Positions 8,899 to 18,474 of a stretch of DNA of 37,912 bases are shown here, piece after piece. A program made the position numbers and the translations under genes. The notes beneath the pieces were generated by a model, which was not told where the DNA came from, did no database searches, and saw only the letters and a program-made list of their open reading frames with translations. Origin of the DNA: Chryseobacterium gleum (GTDB lineage: Bacteria > Bacteroidota > Bacteroidia > Flavobacteriales_D > Sanyastnellaceae); NCBI GenBank assembly GCA_945881835.1, contig CAMCVP010000019.1, forward strand, positions 1 to 37,912, given 5' to 3'. Numbering within the stretch: the first letter of the stretch is position 1; each line of letters starts with the position of its first letter.

Positions 8899-10260
8899 AT
8901 GATTAGAAAAATTTTATCATATGGCTTTGTAGAAGCTTTAACAAAAGGCTTAAATAAGCTTCAAATACTTATATTACCATTTTTACTTACAACAGAAGAT
9001 TATGGTAAGATTGGATTGTTAATGTCAGTTGAATTTCTATTACCTTTCATTACATTATTAGGCTTTGAAAGAACGGTTTTAAGATTTCATAATAATGAAC
9101 ATGAAAATATTGAGGGTTTTTCAAAAACTATTTTCACTTCGATAAAGCTTACACATTTATTTGTTTTTTTTGGAATAATAGTAGTATATGGGTTGGGATA
9201 TATAGATTTTTTTGGTTTAAAACTATTTCCGGACTTACTGATGATCGTAGTAATAGTTTATTTTCAATCATATAATAGGATCATTTTATTGATGTATCGT
9301 GTTGAAGGTGACCATAAAAATTATTTTAGTTCAATATTAGCTTTACAGCTTAGTAAGTTCGTGATAGTGCTTTTAACGGTGTTTTTAATGAAATCATATT
9401 ATGGTTATTTGATAGGAACTTTAATTGTTTCTTACTCTATTAATTTAATATTTAAAAAACGAAATAATAAGGAAGAGAAATTTAATATAAACTCATTCAG
9501 ATATTTGTTTTATTTTTCATGGCCGTTTATTTTTCATGGTCTTTCATTAAATTTGTTAGGGAATGCAGATAAATTTGTTATTAAAAAATATCTTAGTTTT
9601 ATTGAGGTTGGGCAGTACACGTTTATATACTCTTTTGGGAGCATGTTACTTTTCGCCTTTCTAGGTATTGCTGTTTACATGGAGCCATTAATATATCAAT
9701 CAAAAACACAAAATATCAGAGAGCTTAATATACAAAAATTCATTTTAATATCTCTATTATCAGGTTTTATCTTTTTTTTGGTGATTGAAGTATTAAATAT
9801 AAGTATAATTCCATATTTGTACGGCTCTAAATATGAAGAGATCATACCATATATCTCCTATATAAGCATGTCTTATTTATTATATCCATACTATTTAGCG
9901 TCAAATTATAGAATGATCTATGATAAGAAAACAAAAATAATTGCAATAACCTCTATTACTTCTTGCATAACAGCTCTAACATTAAATATTGTTATTATTC
10001 CGGTTTACGGAATTTATGGGGCTATTATAGTAAACTTTAGTTCTTATGCTTTCCAAATCGCATTATTCCTTATAGTATCCAACAAGTTTGAACTTAAATC
10101 TGAACTGTTCGAATTCCTATTGGTCAGCTTTTTGTTGTTTGGTGTGATTTACTTTAAATTACCTACATATAACGCATTAATTATTTGCTTTATATACATG
10201 ATATACATATTTCTGATAAAAAAACAATATAAAATCCTCCTAAGCAGCAGTGATAATTAG
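8899..10260 (+). CDS. Wzx-type oligosaccharide flippase
   Basis: This 453-residue, very hydrophobic protein has about twelve predicted membrane helices spread over its length and fits the MATE-like polysaccharide biosynthesis (Wzx) family. It would move the undecaprenyl-linked repeat unit across the inner membrane. The start MIRKILSYGFVEALTKGLNKL and the stretch TTEDYGKIGLLMSVEFLLPF (helix-loop with Tyr-Gly) are typical of Wzx N-termini. The gene is strikingly AT-rich with many AAA/ATA/TTA codons, unlike the sugar dehydrogenase genes before it. It overlaps the next gene by 11 bp, consistent with a Wzx-Wzy pair. Substrate cannot be told. Confidence 0.85.
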   Translation: MIRKILSYGFVEALTKGLNKLQILILPFLLTTEDYGKIGLLMSVEFLLPFITLLGFERTVLRFHNNEHENIEGFSKTIFTSIKLTHLFVFFGIIVVYGLGYIDFFGLKLFPDLLMIVVIVYFQSYNRIILLMYRVEGDHKNYFSSILALQLSKFVIVLLTVFLMKSYYGYLIGTLIVSYSINLIFKKRNNKEEKFNINSFRYLFYFSWPFIFHGLSLNLLGNADKFVIKKYLSFIEVGQYTFIYSFGSMLLFAFLGIAVYMEPLIYQSKTQNIRELNIQKFILISLLSGFIFFLVIEVLNISIIPYLYGSKYEEIIPYISYISMSYLLYPYYLASNYRMIYDKKTKIIAITSITSCITALTLNIVIIPVYGIYGAIIVNFSSYAFQIALFLIVSNKFELKSELFEFLLVSFLLFGVIYFKLPTYNALIICFIYMIYIFLIKKQYKILLSSSDN

Positions 10261-11461
10261 TAAAAAAACAATATCAGCAGTTTTGCTTTTTTGTATTTGT
10301 TTTTTGACATTTCTGGGTTTTTACGCTGTCCTTATGAGTGTTGTGAACCTTTTAGGGAATTCAGGTTCCCGAACTATTACAATTCCTGTCAGGATACTTA
10401 TTGTATTGTTTCTTCTACTATATTTTCTTAATAATTTAAGCGATTTTAGACGAAATTCTTTAACTGGGGTTTACGTATTGTTTTCAATCTTCTATATATT
10501 TAGATTGCTTTATGAGTACAATGTTCAAGAGTCTTATTACAAAAGTCAGATTGAAGTAATGTTTTATTTTTTCTCATTCTCATTTATCCCTTTTCTCATT
10601 TTATCAAATTTTAAATTATCAACTTTTAAATTAGATTATATTTTTAAATCTTTTTTATATAGTGGTTTTTTTTTCTGCTTGCTTTCATTATTTAATTACG
10701 GCGAGTATATTGGTCAAGTAACAAGAATAGGAATGGAAAGTGGCGAAGAAAGTACTCTAAATCCTTTGATTCTGTCATATAATGCATCAATGATATTTGG
10801 AGTCTTTTTGTTTTATTGGCTTTATAACAAAACAAATTTACTCCAAAAAGTACTTTTGTTTTCCGGAATAGTTTTATCAATTATCCCTTTCTTTTTAGGA
10901 GCTTCCAAAGGATCTCTTATCGCAATATTTGTAGTACTTTTTTTAAATGCTTTGTATTCAAGTTCAGCAGGAAGAAGAATAAAATTTCTGACATTTTTTG
11001 TGGTTCTATTTTTCATAATTATTTATTTAGAGCAGTATTTTGGAGGAGGGTTAACAGATAGATTTTATAAGCTTCAAGAAGACTTTGATAGTGGTGAAAG
11101 TTCAGCCGTTCGATTGACTATCTGGAAGAGCTCTTGGAATCAATTTATTGATAATCCGTTATTTGGTGATAAATTGGCTGTAGAGGGATGGAAGAATTAT
11201 ACCCACAATATTGTTCTAGAGGTATTGCAGACTACCGGTATTATAGGGTTTATACCGTTCTCGGTATTATTGCTTACTGTGTTAGTGTATGCTACTCGTA
11301 TAATGAGATTTCATAAGTCATATTCCTGGATTAGTGTTATCTTTGTTTTGTCCTTTATTCAGACTATGTTTTCCAGTAATTTATTTACGGCTGCTTGGTT
11401 TTGGACTTCAATGGCTATAGTGATTAGTAGTTATAATTTTTTATTTAAGAAATCAATATGA
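10250..11461 (+). CDS. Wzy-type polysaccharide polymerase (O-antigen ligase family)
   Basis: This 403-residue membrane protein probably polymerises repeat units in the periplasm. It has about ten hydrophobic helices and one large periplasmic loop in the second half (about residues 265-320). The loop holds the RLTIWKSSWNQFIDNPLFG stretch and the THNIVLEVLQTTG motif characteristic of the Wzy_C/O-antigen ligase family. The start is a GTG at 10250 inside the previous gene; the next internal ATG would remove the first helix, so GTG is preferred. The gene shares the high AT content of its neighbours. Its stop overlaps the next start as ATGA. WaaL-type ligase is the alternative, less likely in a capsule locus next to wzx. 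Confidence 0.82.
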   Translation: MIISKKTISAVLLFCICFLTFLGFYAVLMSVVNLLGNSGSRTITIPVRILIVLFLLLYFLNNLSDFRRNSLTGVYVLFSIFYIFRLLYEYNVQESYYKSQIEVMFYFFSFSFIPFLILSNFKLSTFKLDYIFKSFLYSGFFFCLLSLFNYGEYIGQVTRIGMESGEESTLNPLILSYNASMIFGVFLFYWLYNKTNLLQKVLLFSGIVLSIIPFFLGASKGSLIAIFVVLFLNALYSSSAGRRIKFLTFFVVLFFIIIYLEQYFGGGLTDRFYKLQEDFDSGESSAVRLTIWKSSWNQFIDNPLFGDKLAVEGWKNYTHNIVLEVLQTTGIIGFIPFSVLLLTVLVYATRIMRFHKSYSWISVIFVLSFIQTMFSSNLFTAAWFWTSMAIVISSYNFLFKKSI

Positions 11462-12486
11462 AAAATAATTTATATGCCCCAAAAAAATCATGTACTTTGA
11501 TTCTTGAATATGGAATTCCGCACTACAGACGGTTTTTATTTGAGTTTTTGGATGATAGTTTTAGAGAATTTCATATTTATCATAGTGGTGAGCGGTTTGA
11601 GGAAAATGATATTTTCCACAACACTAAAGGTTTTAATTTAAAAATTAAAGGCGAATTTTCTTTGGTATTCTTCAATCCAATTGAAATAATAAAATCAGAT
11701 GTAATAATTACAACATTCAATATATATAAGCCTCATACCTGGTTATGGATTGTATTAATGCCTTGGAAAAATTGGATTTTGTGGGGCCAAGGATTAGGTA
11801 GTTCCAGATCAAAACTTTTGTTACTTTTTCGAAAGTTTATATTGTCTTTAAGCAAAGGATATGTAGTCTATACCCAATTTGGAAGACAAAGAATGATAGA
11901 ACATGGTATTGATCCTCAAAAAATTAGTGTAGCAGGTAATACTTTACAAGTAAATAATCATGGTTTAACTAAAGGGGCTAGGTATTTTTTGTTTGTTGGT
12001 AGAATACAAAAAAGAAAAGGGTTGGAAATAGCTTTGGAAATTTGCAGTAAGTTGAACTTAAGATTTATAATTGTAGGGGATGGAGATGAAAAATTATTTC
12101 TAAAAAGAAAATATTGTGGATTTAAAAACATATTATTTTTAAACTCAATTTACGATGAGGGTGAATTAAAAACAATTTTTGAAAATGCAATAGCATATGT
12201 ATCACCTAATCACGTTGGTTTGGGTGTTGTTCATTCTTTTGCTTATGGCATCCCTGTTGTAACTAATAAAAGTAAAGAACATGCTCCAGAATTTGAATAT
12301 TGTTCTGAAGAGAACTCATACTTATACGAGAATGATATTCAATTGGAGAATGTACTTTTAGATGCAATGAATAATAAATTTGAAAGAGAAAAGAAAGGAG
12401 AAGCAGCATACAACTTCTACAGAGAAAATCTTTCCAGTGAAAGAATGATAAGGTCTTTTATGTATCATTTAGAAAAAATAATTTAA
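11458..12486 (+). CDS. Glycosyltransferase, GT4-like
   Basis: This 342-residue soluble or membrane-associated enzyme likely adds a sugar to the lipid-linked repeat unit. The C-terminal half is a GT-B donor-binding domain: FVGRIQKRKGLEIALEI (about 178-194), FIIVGDGDE, and the motif YVSPNHVGLGVVHSFAYGIP, where the usual E-x7-E is degenerate (HVGLGVVHSFA). The acceptor half begins LILEYGIPHYRRFLFEFL. Donor and acceptor are unknown. It starts by a 4-bp ATGA overlap with the polymerase gene and ends with a TAATG overlap into the oxidoreductase gene, so translation of these genes is probably coupled. AT-rich like the wzx and wzy genes. Confidence 0.82.
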   Translation: MKNNLYAPKKSCTLILEYGIPHYRRFLFEFLDDSFREFHIYHSGERFEENDIFHNTKGFNLKIKGEFSLVFFNPIEIIKSDVIITTFNIYKPHTWLWIVLMPWKNWILWGQGLGSSRSKLLLLFRKFILSLSKGYVVYTQFGRQRMIEHGIDPQKISVAGNTLQVNNHGLTKGARYFLFVGRIQKRKGLEIALEICSKLNLRFIIVGDGDEKLFLKRKYCGFKNILFLNSIYDEGELKTIFENAIAYVSPNHVGLGVVHSFAYGIPVVTNKSKEHAPEFEYCSEENSYLYENDIQLENVLLDAMNNKFEREKKGEAAYNFYRENLSSERMIRSFMYHLEKII

Positions 12487-14597
12487 TGAAACAAATTATA
12501 CAATCCTTTAAAACAGGAGAAACCATCCTAGAAGAAGTACCTGCCCCTATTGTGTCTAGAGGACAAGTATTGATACAGACTACTTATTCTTTGGTGAGCT
12601 TGGGTACAGAGAGAATGTTGGTCGAATTTGGGAAATCAAACCTAATTTCCAAAGCTCGGCAACAACCCGATAAAGTCAAACAGGTTTTAGATAAAATAAA
12701 AACGGAGGGTTTATTACCTACTTTGGAGGCCGTATTTAATAAGTTAGGAGAACCCCTTCCTTTAGGATACTGCAACGTGGGAAGGGTCATAGCCGTGGGT
12801 GGTGGAGTTACAGAGTTTCAAATGGGAGATAGGGTAGCTTCTAATGGTCAACATGCTGAAGTGGTGAGTGTTCCTAAAAATTTAGTGGTTAAAATACCTG
12901 AGCATGTAAGCGATCAAGAAGCAGCTTTTACGGTAATCGGAAGTATCGGTCTCCAAGGCATACGCTTGATCAACCCAACGCTTGGAGAGACAGTAGTTGT
13001 TACGGGCTTAGGTCTTATAGGCCTTATTGCAGCTCAATTACTCATTGCCAATGGATGTAGGGTAATTGGTATTGACTTCGATGCAGCCAAATTGGAACTT
13101 GCAAAAAAGTGGGGCGTTATTACCTGTAATCCCAAAAACGAAGATGTTGTAAAATTTGTGGAATCCCATACAGAGAGTATCGGTGCAGATGCCATATTGA
13201 TTACCGCCTCTGCCAAATCGGATGACATCATTAGTCAAGCGGCTAAAATGAGCAGGAAACGAGGTAGAATCGTATTGGTCGGAGTCATTGGGCTAAACAT
13301 AAGCCGTGCTGATTTTTATGAAAAAGAGTTGAGCTTCCAGGTTTCTTGCTCCTATGGTCCTGGAAGATATGATGATAATTATGAGCAACGAGGTGTGGAT
13401 TATCCCTTACCTTTTGTAAGGTGGACAGAAAAAAGAAATTTTGAAGCGATTTTACAAATTATTGCCTCTGGAAAATTACAAGTACAGGAGTTAATTACAG
13501 AAGTAGTTCCATTGCATGACTATCAAAAAATTTATAGGGACATTGGTCAGTCTTCTTCTATTGCTTCCATTCTTGAATATCCAAAAGCCAATGAACCCGC
13601 AAAAAATACGGTAAGCCTCAATACTAATAGTTTTCAGGGACGGAAAGGGGTATTGGGAATAATAGGGTCTGGAAATTTTACCAAAATGACCATGCTTCCT
13701 GCTCTAAAAGACTCAGGAGCGTGTTTTAAGTACATTGCGAGTAGAGGAGGCGTAACAGGCACCGCTATGGCCAAAAAATTCGGATTTAGCCACAGTACTA
13801 CCGATTATCAAGAAATATTAAAAGATACAGAGGTGGATTTGGTGATGATAACCACGCGTCATAATTTACACGCCCCCATGGTGATTGAATCTTTGAATGC
13901 TGGCAAACATGTATTTGTAGAGAAGCCTTTGGCATTAAATAATGAGGAATTACAACAGATTATTCATGCCGCTGAAAATTCAAAAGGTAGCATTACCGTA
14001 GGTTTTAATAGGCGTTTTTCTCCTCATGCCATTAAAATAAAGCAACAGGTAGGAAATGGACCTATCAATATTATTGCAACCATGAATGCGGGCTTTATAC
14101 CTGCAAATATATGGGTACATGACCTAAATGTAGGTGGCGGAAGAATAATTGGTGAGGCTTGTCATTTCATTGATTTATGTAGTTATATAACTGGTTCTAA
14201 GGTGGTAGCTGTTTGTATGAATGCGATGGGTATGAACCCACAGGAAAACACAGACAATGCTTCTATTTTATTGAAATATGAGGATGGTAGCAATGCCGTC
14301 ATTAATTATTTTGCTAACGGAAGCAAAGCTTATTCTAAGGAAAGATTAGAAGTTTTCTCACAAGAGCGCACTATTGTGATGGATAATTTCAGAAGAACAG
14401 AGGCTTATGGTTTTAAAGGTTTCAAGGGATTAAGAACAACTCTAGATAAAGGTCATAAGAATCAGTTTCATTCTTTAATACAAAGAGTTCAAAAGGGAGG
14501 AGAGGCATTGATACCTGTTGAGAGTCTTATAAATACCACACAAGCAAGTTTTGCAGCAATAGAGAGTTTAAGGAATGGTACTTGGATTAATATTTAA
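12486..14597 (+). CDS. Bi-domain oxidoreductase (ADH-like plus Gfo/Idh/MocA)
   Basis: This 703-residue protein fuses two NAD(P)-dependent domains. Residues 1 to about 355 are a zinc-type alcohol dehydrogenase fold (GRVIAVGGGVTEFQMGDRVAS; nucleotide loop VTGLGLIGLIAAQLL). Residues from about 388 to 700 are a Gfo/Idh/MocA oxidoreductase (GIIGSGNFTKMTMLPAL; EKPLAL at about 479; HDLNVGGGRIIGEACHFIDL). Such fusions are common in polysaccharide loci, often next to a heparinase II/III-like gene and a UDP-GlcNAc 2-epimerase, exactly as seen here. The reaction is not established; modification of a nucleotide sugar or of the nascent glycan is plausible. Base composition returns to moderate values relative to the preceding AT-rich genes. 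Confidence 0.88.
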   Translation: MKQIIQSFKTGETILEEVPAPIVSRGQVLIQTTYSLVSLGTERMLVEFGKSNLISKARQQPDKVKQVLDKIKTEGLLPTLEAVFNKLGEPLPLGYCNVGRVIAVGGGVTEFQMGDRVASNGQHAEVVSVPKNLVVKIPEHVSDQEAAFTVIGSIGLQGIRLINPTLGETVVVTGLGLIGLIAAQLLIANGCRVIGIDFDAAKLELAKKWGVITCNPKNEDVVKFVESHTESIGADAILITASAKSDDIISQAAKMSRKRGRIVLVGVIGLNISRADFYEKELSFQVSCSYGPGRYDDNYEQRGVDYPLPFVRWTEKRNFEAILQIIASGKLQVQELITEVVPLHDYQKIYRDIGQSSSIASILEYPKANEPAKNTVSLNTNSFQGRKGVLGIIGSGNFTKMTMLPALKDSGACFKYIASRGGVTGTAMAKKFGFSHSTTDYQEILKDTEVDLVMITTRHNLHAPMVIESLNAGKHVFVEKPLALNNEELQQIIHAAENSKGSITVGFNRRFSPHAIKIKQQVGNGPINIIATMNAGFIPANIWVHDLNVGGGRIIGEACHFIDLCSYITGSKVVAVCMNAMGMNPQENTDNASILLKYEDGSNAVINYFANGSKAYSKERLEVFSQERTIVMDNFRRTEAYGFKGFKGLRTTLDKGHKNQFHSLIQRVQKGGEALIPVESLINTTQASFAAIESLRNGTWINI

Positions 14598-14618
14598 TAA
14601 AGTTTTAATATCAATATT

Positions 14619-15731
14619 ATGAAAATAGATTTAATAGCTGGAGCACGGCCAAATTTTATGAAAATTGCACCAATCATCGATGCAATTCGTGCAGCTCAAA
14701 AAAATGGCGAGAATATTACATATAGATTGATTCATACGGGTCAGCATTATGACCAAAATATGAGCGGAAGTTTCTTCGAACAATTGGGCATTCCTGAACC
14801 GAATGTGAATTTAGGCGCAGGTGGTGGAACACAAGCGCAGCAAACTGCATCGATCATGGTTGGTTATGAAGAACTGCTAATGAAGGAAAGTACCGATCTT
14901 TGTTTGGTGGTTGGCGATGTTACTTCAACAATGGCATGCTCGATCGTTGCACAAAAAATGCATGTTAAGGTTGCCCATGTGGAAGCGGGAATTCGTTCGG
15001 GAGATTGGACCATGCCGGAAGAGATCAATCGATTGGTTACAGACAGTGTAACGAACTATTTCTTTACAACAACCAATGTTGCCAATGAAAGTTTGTTGAA
15101 TTCAGGAATTTCTGAAGACCGTATCTTTTGGGTAGGAAATACCATGATAGATACTCTTTTGAAACACCGTTCGCGTTTTACAAAACCCGCAGTTTGGGAC
15201 AATATAGGTTTACAAGAAGGTAGTTATTTAGTTATGACCCTTCACCGTCCGGCAAATGTGGACGAAGAAGGAAAATTAAAACAGTTGATCGATGAGATCA
15301 TCGCCCATTCCAATGATTTACCACTGGTTTTTCCTGTTCACCCTCGTACAGCAAGGATCTTAGAAAACTTGGGGATATCACATCCACGCTTACACATGAT
15401 CGAACCTTTGGGTTACCTGGAATTCAATTATTTGGTTGAACGCGCTAAGGCAGTTGTAACTGATTCAGGGGGAATCACTGAAGAGACCACTGTTATGGGG
15501 GTGCCGTGTATGACATTGCGCGACAATACAGAGCGTCCTGAAACAGTTACAGAGGGGACCAATGAGTTGATTGGCACTGATCCAAAGGCTATTCAACCAG
15601 CCATGGATAAATTATTTTCCGGCAAATGGAAAGTAGGAACTATCCCGGAAAAATGGGATGGAAAAACAGCCACACGTATAGTAGAACATTTAGTGCAATT
15701 CGAAAAAGCACATGCTTTCCAAAAAGCTTAA
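14619..15731 (+). CDS. wecB: UDP-N-acetylglucosamine 2-epimerase, non-hydrolysing
   Basis: This 370-residue cytoplasmic enzyme interconverts UDP-GlcNAc and UDP-ManNAc. Signature motifs are GARPNFMKIAPI at the start, IHTGQHYDQNMSG (about 38-50), HVEAGIRSGDWTMPEEINR (about 120-138), FPVHPRTARIL and TDSGGITEE (about 286). The His-Glu-Asp residues of the active site appear in these motifs. Length is typical. It provides ManNAc units or, with the dehydrogenase at 5.9 kb, possibly ManNAcA. Its last 20 bp overlap the next gene's start, so the two are likely translationally linked. A relative acting on UDP-QuiNAc or FucNAc precursors is an alternative within the same fold. Confidence 0.9.
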   Translation: MKIDLIAGARPNFMKIAPIIDAIRAAQKNGENITYRLIHTGQHYDQNMSGSFFEQLGIPEPNVNLGAGGGTQAQQTASIMVGYEELLMKESTDLCLVVGDVTSTMACSIVAQKMHVKVAHVEAGIRSGDWTMPEEINRLVTDSVTNYFFTTTNVANESLLNSGISEDRIFWVGNTMIDTLLKHRSRFTKPAVWDNIGLQEGSYLVMTLHRPANVDEEGKLKQLIDEIIAHSNDLPLVFPVHPRTARILENLGISHPRLHMIEPLGYLEFNYLVERAKAVVTDSGGITEETTVMGVPCMTLRDNTERPETVTEGTNELIGTDPKAIQPAMDKLFSGKWKVGTIPEKWDGKTATRIVEHLVQFEKAHAFQKA

Positions 15732-17298
15732 ACTTTATTTCAATACTTTGAAATTCATGAAACCTTCACAGGTTTCATATCAACTCTATTACCGACTTCT
15801 TAGTAAACTAGGTAAATCTGAGTTTTCAAATAAATTGGAGATAAGACTTGAGCCTTTGCATTTTATTAAAGCGATTTATTCGTCTCCTTCGTACTCAATA
15901 GAGATGAATTCTTTCACCTTTTTAAACCAAACAAAAACCTTTTTACAAACAATTGATTGGAATTTTACCGACCATGGCAAATTATGGACATACAACCTCA
16001 ATTATTTTGATTTTCTTGAACAGGAAGGTCTTTCGAAGGAAATAGGATTAAACCTGATTCATGATTTTTGTTCTAAAGGTAATACACACATAGAGGCATA
16101 TGAACCATATCCAATTTCATTGCGTGTTGTCAATTGGGTTAAGTTTCTTAGTCGACACCAAGTGTTTGATGACACAATAAATCACCAGCTTATTCAGGAT
16201 TTATATAGACTCAAAGGGAAGATAGAATACCACATCATGGCCAATCATTTATTTGAAAATGGTTTTGGATTATTATTTGGGGCCTATTTTTTTCAGGACG
16301 AAAAGTTGTATCGTTCTGCGAAAGATATAATTCTATCACAACTTCAAGAGCAAATTTTACCTGATGGTGCACACTATGAATTGTCGCCGATGTACCACAA
16401 TATTATTTTGCTAAGAATTTTAGATTCCTATCAACTCGTTTCTAGAAATAACTGGAGAGCAAATGAATTGTCAAAAGAATTTAAAGAGGCTGCAGCTCTT
16501 ATGTTAGGTTGGATGAACACAATGTCATTTTCGAATGGTGAAATGCCTTGCTTAAACGACTCAACAAGTGACATTGCACCCAGACCTCAAGAAATAAATG
16601 ATTACGCAAAACTTTTGGGAATTGAACAAACGAATTCAAAATTATCTTCTTGTGGATATAGAAAATATCTTTCAAATGGTTTAGAATTGATGTTTGATTG
16701 TGGGCAAATAGCTCCAAGCTATCAACCCGGACATTCACATGCCGACAGCTTACAAATTTTATTGTATGAACATGGAATACCTGTTATTGTTGACACAGGA
16801 ATATCAACGTACGAAAAAAACGAGCGGCGCCATTTGGAACGATCAACTAGTTCCCACAACACCGTAACTGTAGATGGAAAGAACTCATCGGAAGTATGGA
16901 GCGGGTTTAGAGTTGGTAGAAGAGCGGTTGTAAATATTCAAAGAGAAAATTTTAATTCAATTACAACGGAGCATAACGGATATAGAGATTTGGGAATAAC
17001 CCACCAAAGGACAATTGAAAAATCTTCGACTGGCTTTAAAATCTCAGATAATATTCTCGGCCCTGCGAAGAATAGAATAATTCAAGGGCATTTACACTTT
17101 CATCCTGAGAATTCGATTGTTATCTCAGAAAATTTAATACAAATTAACAATAATGTTCAAGTGAAATTTAATTTTGTTGAAGACCTTATAGTTCAAAACT
17201 ACAAATTTGCTGATGGGTTTAATTTGCTTCGAGATGGAAAAAAAATTATATATACATTTAAACAGTCATGTTGTTTTGAAATAAATAGAATTGTCTAA
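15712..17298 (+). CDS. Heparinase II/III-like protein
   Basis: This 528-residue protein matches the heparinase II/III family found in bacterial polysaccharide loci. The N-terminal helical half (about 60-290) includes WTYNLNYFDFL and ENGFGLLFGAYFF, resembling the alginate-lyase-like toroid. The C-terminal beta half starts with PGHSHADSLQILLYEHG, where the HSHADS motif (His341/His343 region) is conserved, then VDTGISTYEKNERR and the SSHNTVTVDG stretch. No signal peptide is obvious at the N-terminus, so a cytoplasmic or unusual location is likely. In these loci such proteins accompany the bi-domain oxidoreductase, and a lyase role on the repeat unit or a modification role is inferred. The gene starts within wecB and is followed directly by a glycosyltransferase gene. 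Confidence 0.85.
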   Translation: MLSKKLKLYFNTLKFMKPSQVSYQLYYRLLSKLGKSEFSNKLEIRLEPLHFIKAIYSSPSYSIEMNSFTFLNQTKTFLQTIDWNFTDHGKLWTYNLNYFDFLEQEGLSKEIGLNLIHDFCSKGNTHIEAYEPYPISLRVVNWVKFLSRHQVFDDTINHQLIQDLYRLKGKIEYHIMANHLFENGFGLLFGAYFFQDEKLYRSAKDIILSQLQEQILPDGAHYELSPMYHNIILLRILDSYQLVSRNNWRANELSKEFKEAAALMLGWMNTMSFSNGEMPCLNDSTSDIAPRPQEINDYAKLLGIEQTNSKLSSCGYRKYLSNGLELMFDCGQIAPSYQPGHSHADSLQILLYEHGIPVIVDTGISTYEKNERRHLERSTSSHNTVTVDGKNSSEVWSGFRVGRRAVVNIQRENFNSITTEHNGYRDLGITHQRTIEKSSTGFKISDNILGPAKNRIIQGHLHFHPENSIVISENLIQINNNVQVKFNFVEDLIVQNYKFADGFNLLRDGKKIIYTFKQSCCFEINRIV

Positions 17299-18474
17299 AT
17301 GAAGCGTATACTTTTTTTAACGTTTTACTTCGAACCTGATCTATGTGCAGGGAGTTTTCGAAATACACCCTTGGCGTATGAGTTATTAAGTCAACTTCGG
17401 GAGAAATACCCTGATTCGGAAGTAGATGTAATCACTACTGTTCCGAACAGATACTCAACCTACTCGGCTAATGAGGAGAATACAAAGATTCTGAAGGGAC
17501 TAAATATAGAGCGAATAGAGATACCTTCTCACAAAAGTGGTTTTTTAGACCAAATCAAATCATTTTCGAAGTTTTTTTTTGCTGCTAGATCTAAAGTCGA
17601 AAAGAGAGAATATGATATGGTTTATGCATCGAGTTCACGGTTGTTCACGGGCTTTCTAGGGGCTCTGATTAGTAAAAAGAAAGGAATACCTCTTTATCTT
17701 GATATAAGAGATATTTTTGTAGATACCTTGAATGATGTAATAAAGAATTTAGCAGTACGCTTCGTTTTTTTTCCGTGCATTAAATATGTTGAAAAATTCA
17801 CTTTCACTCGGGCTTTGCATATTAATTTGATTAGTCAAGGATTTGAGAATTATTTTATTAATTACCAATGCAAGAAAAGTTTTTTTTCAAACGGAATAGA
17901 TGATGATTTTTTAATAAGAAAGCCAAAACAAAACACAGAAAGAGGTATCAAGAAGATTACTTATGCTGGAAATATTGGCGAAGGTCAAGGTCTTCATAAC
18001 ATCATTCCGAAAATGGCTAAGTTCCTTGGACCGAGTTACCAAATTATTATTATTGGGGACGGTGGAGCAAAGGTTCTATTAGAAAATGAGATAAGACAAA
18101 TGGGGGTTGAAAACGTCACACTGATTTCCCCAGTTCATCGATTAAAGCTAATGGATTACTATGCAGAATCTGATTATTTATTTGTCCATTTAAATGACTA
18201 TAAGGCATTTGAAAAAGTACTCCCATCAAAACTCTTCGAGCTAGCAACATTTCCGATGCCTCTCATTTGCGGTATTGGCGGATACGCTAGAAAGTTTGCT
18301 CAAGAGAATATTAATAATATTATATTGTTCAACCCCTGTGATGAAGAAGATTTTGAGATACAGTTTAAGAAGTATGAATATAGATTAATGGAGAGAATTG
18401 AATTTATTAATAAATTTAGGAGACAAGAAATTAATCAGAGAATGGCTGAATCTATATTAGAATTAGTAGAATGA
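17299..18474 (+). CDS. Glycosyltransferase, GT4-like (WbuB-like)
   Basis: This 391-residue GT-B enzyme begins RILFLTFYFEPDLCAGSFRN, the open loop of the acceptor domain seen in WbuB-type transferases. The donor domain shows KITYAGNIGEGQGLHNIIP (about 214-232), IIIGDGGAK, and LPSKLFELATFPMPLICG, in which the loop before the active-site Glu (KLFEL) is conserved. WbuB-type enzymes usually add the second sugar (often FucNAc or a similar deoxy-amino sugar) to the lipid-linked first sugar. The SDR gene and the initiating transferase that follow support a role at the start of repeat-unit assembly. It ends with an ATGA overlap with the next gene. Confidence 0.85.
   Translation: MKRILFLTFYFEPDLCAGSFRNTPLAYELLSQLREKYPDSEVDVITTVPNRYSTYSANEENTKILKGLNIERIEIPSHKSGFLDQIKSFSKFFFAARSKVEKREYDMVYASSSRLFTGFLGALISKKKGIPLYLDIRDIFVDTLNDVIKNLAVRFVFFPCIKYVEKFTFTRALHINLISQGFENYFINYQCKKSFFSNGIDDDFLIRKPKQNTERGIKKITYAGNIGEGQGLHNIIPKMAKFLGPSYQIIIIGDGGAKVLLENEIRQMGVENVTLISPVHRLKLMDYYAESDYLFVHLNDYKAFEKVLPSKLFELATFPMPLICGIGGYARKFAQENINNIILFNPCDEEDFEIQFKKYEYRLMERIEFINKFRRQEINQRMAESILELVE

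Noticed and set aside
15712-17298. Secreted alginate or heparin lyase for foraging
   Set aside because: No signal peptide is visible, and the place between wecB and a glycosyltransferase gene fits the polysaccharide-biosynthesis group of heparinase-like proteins better.
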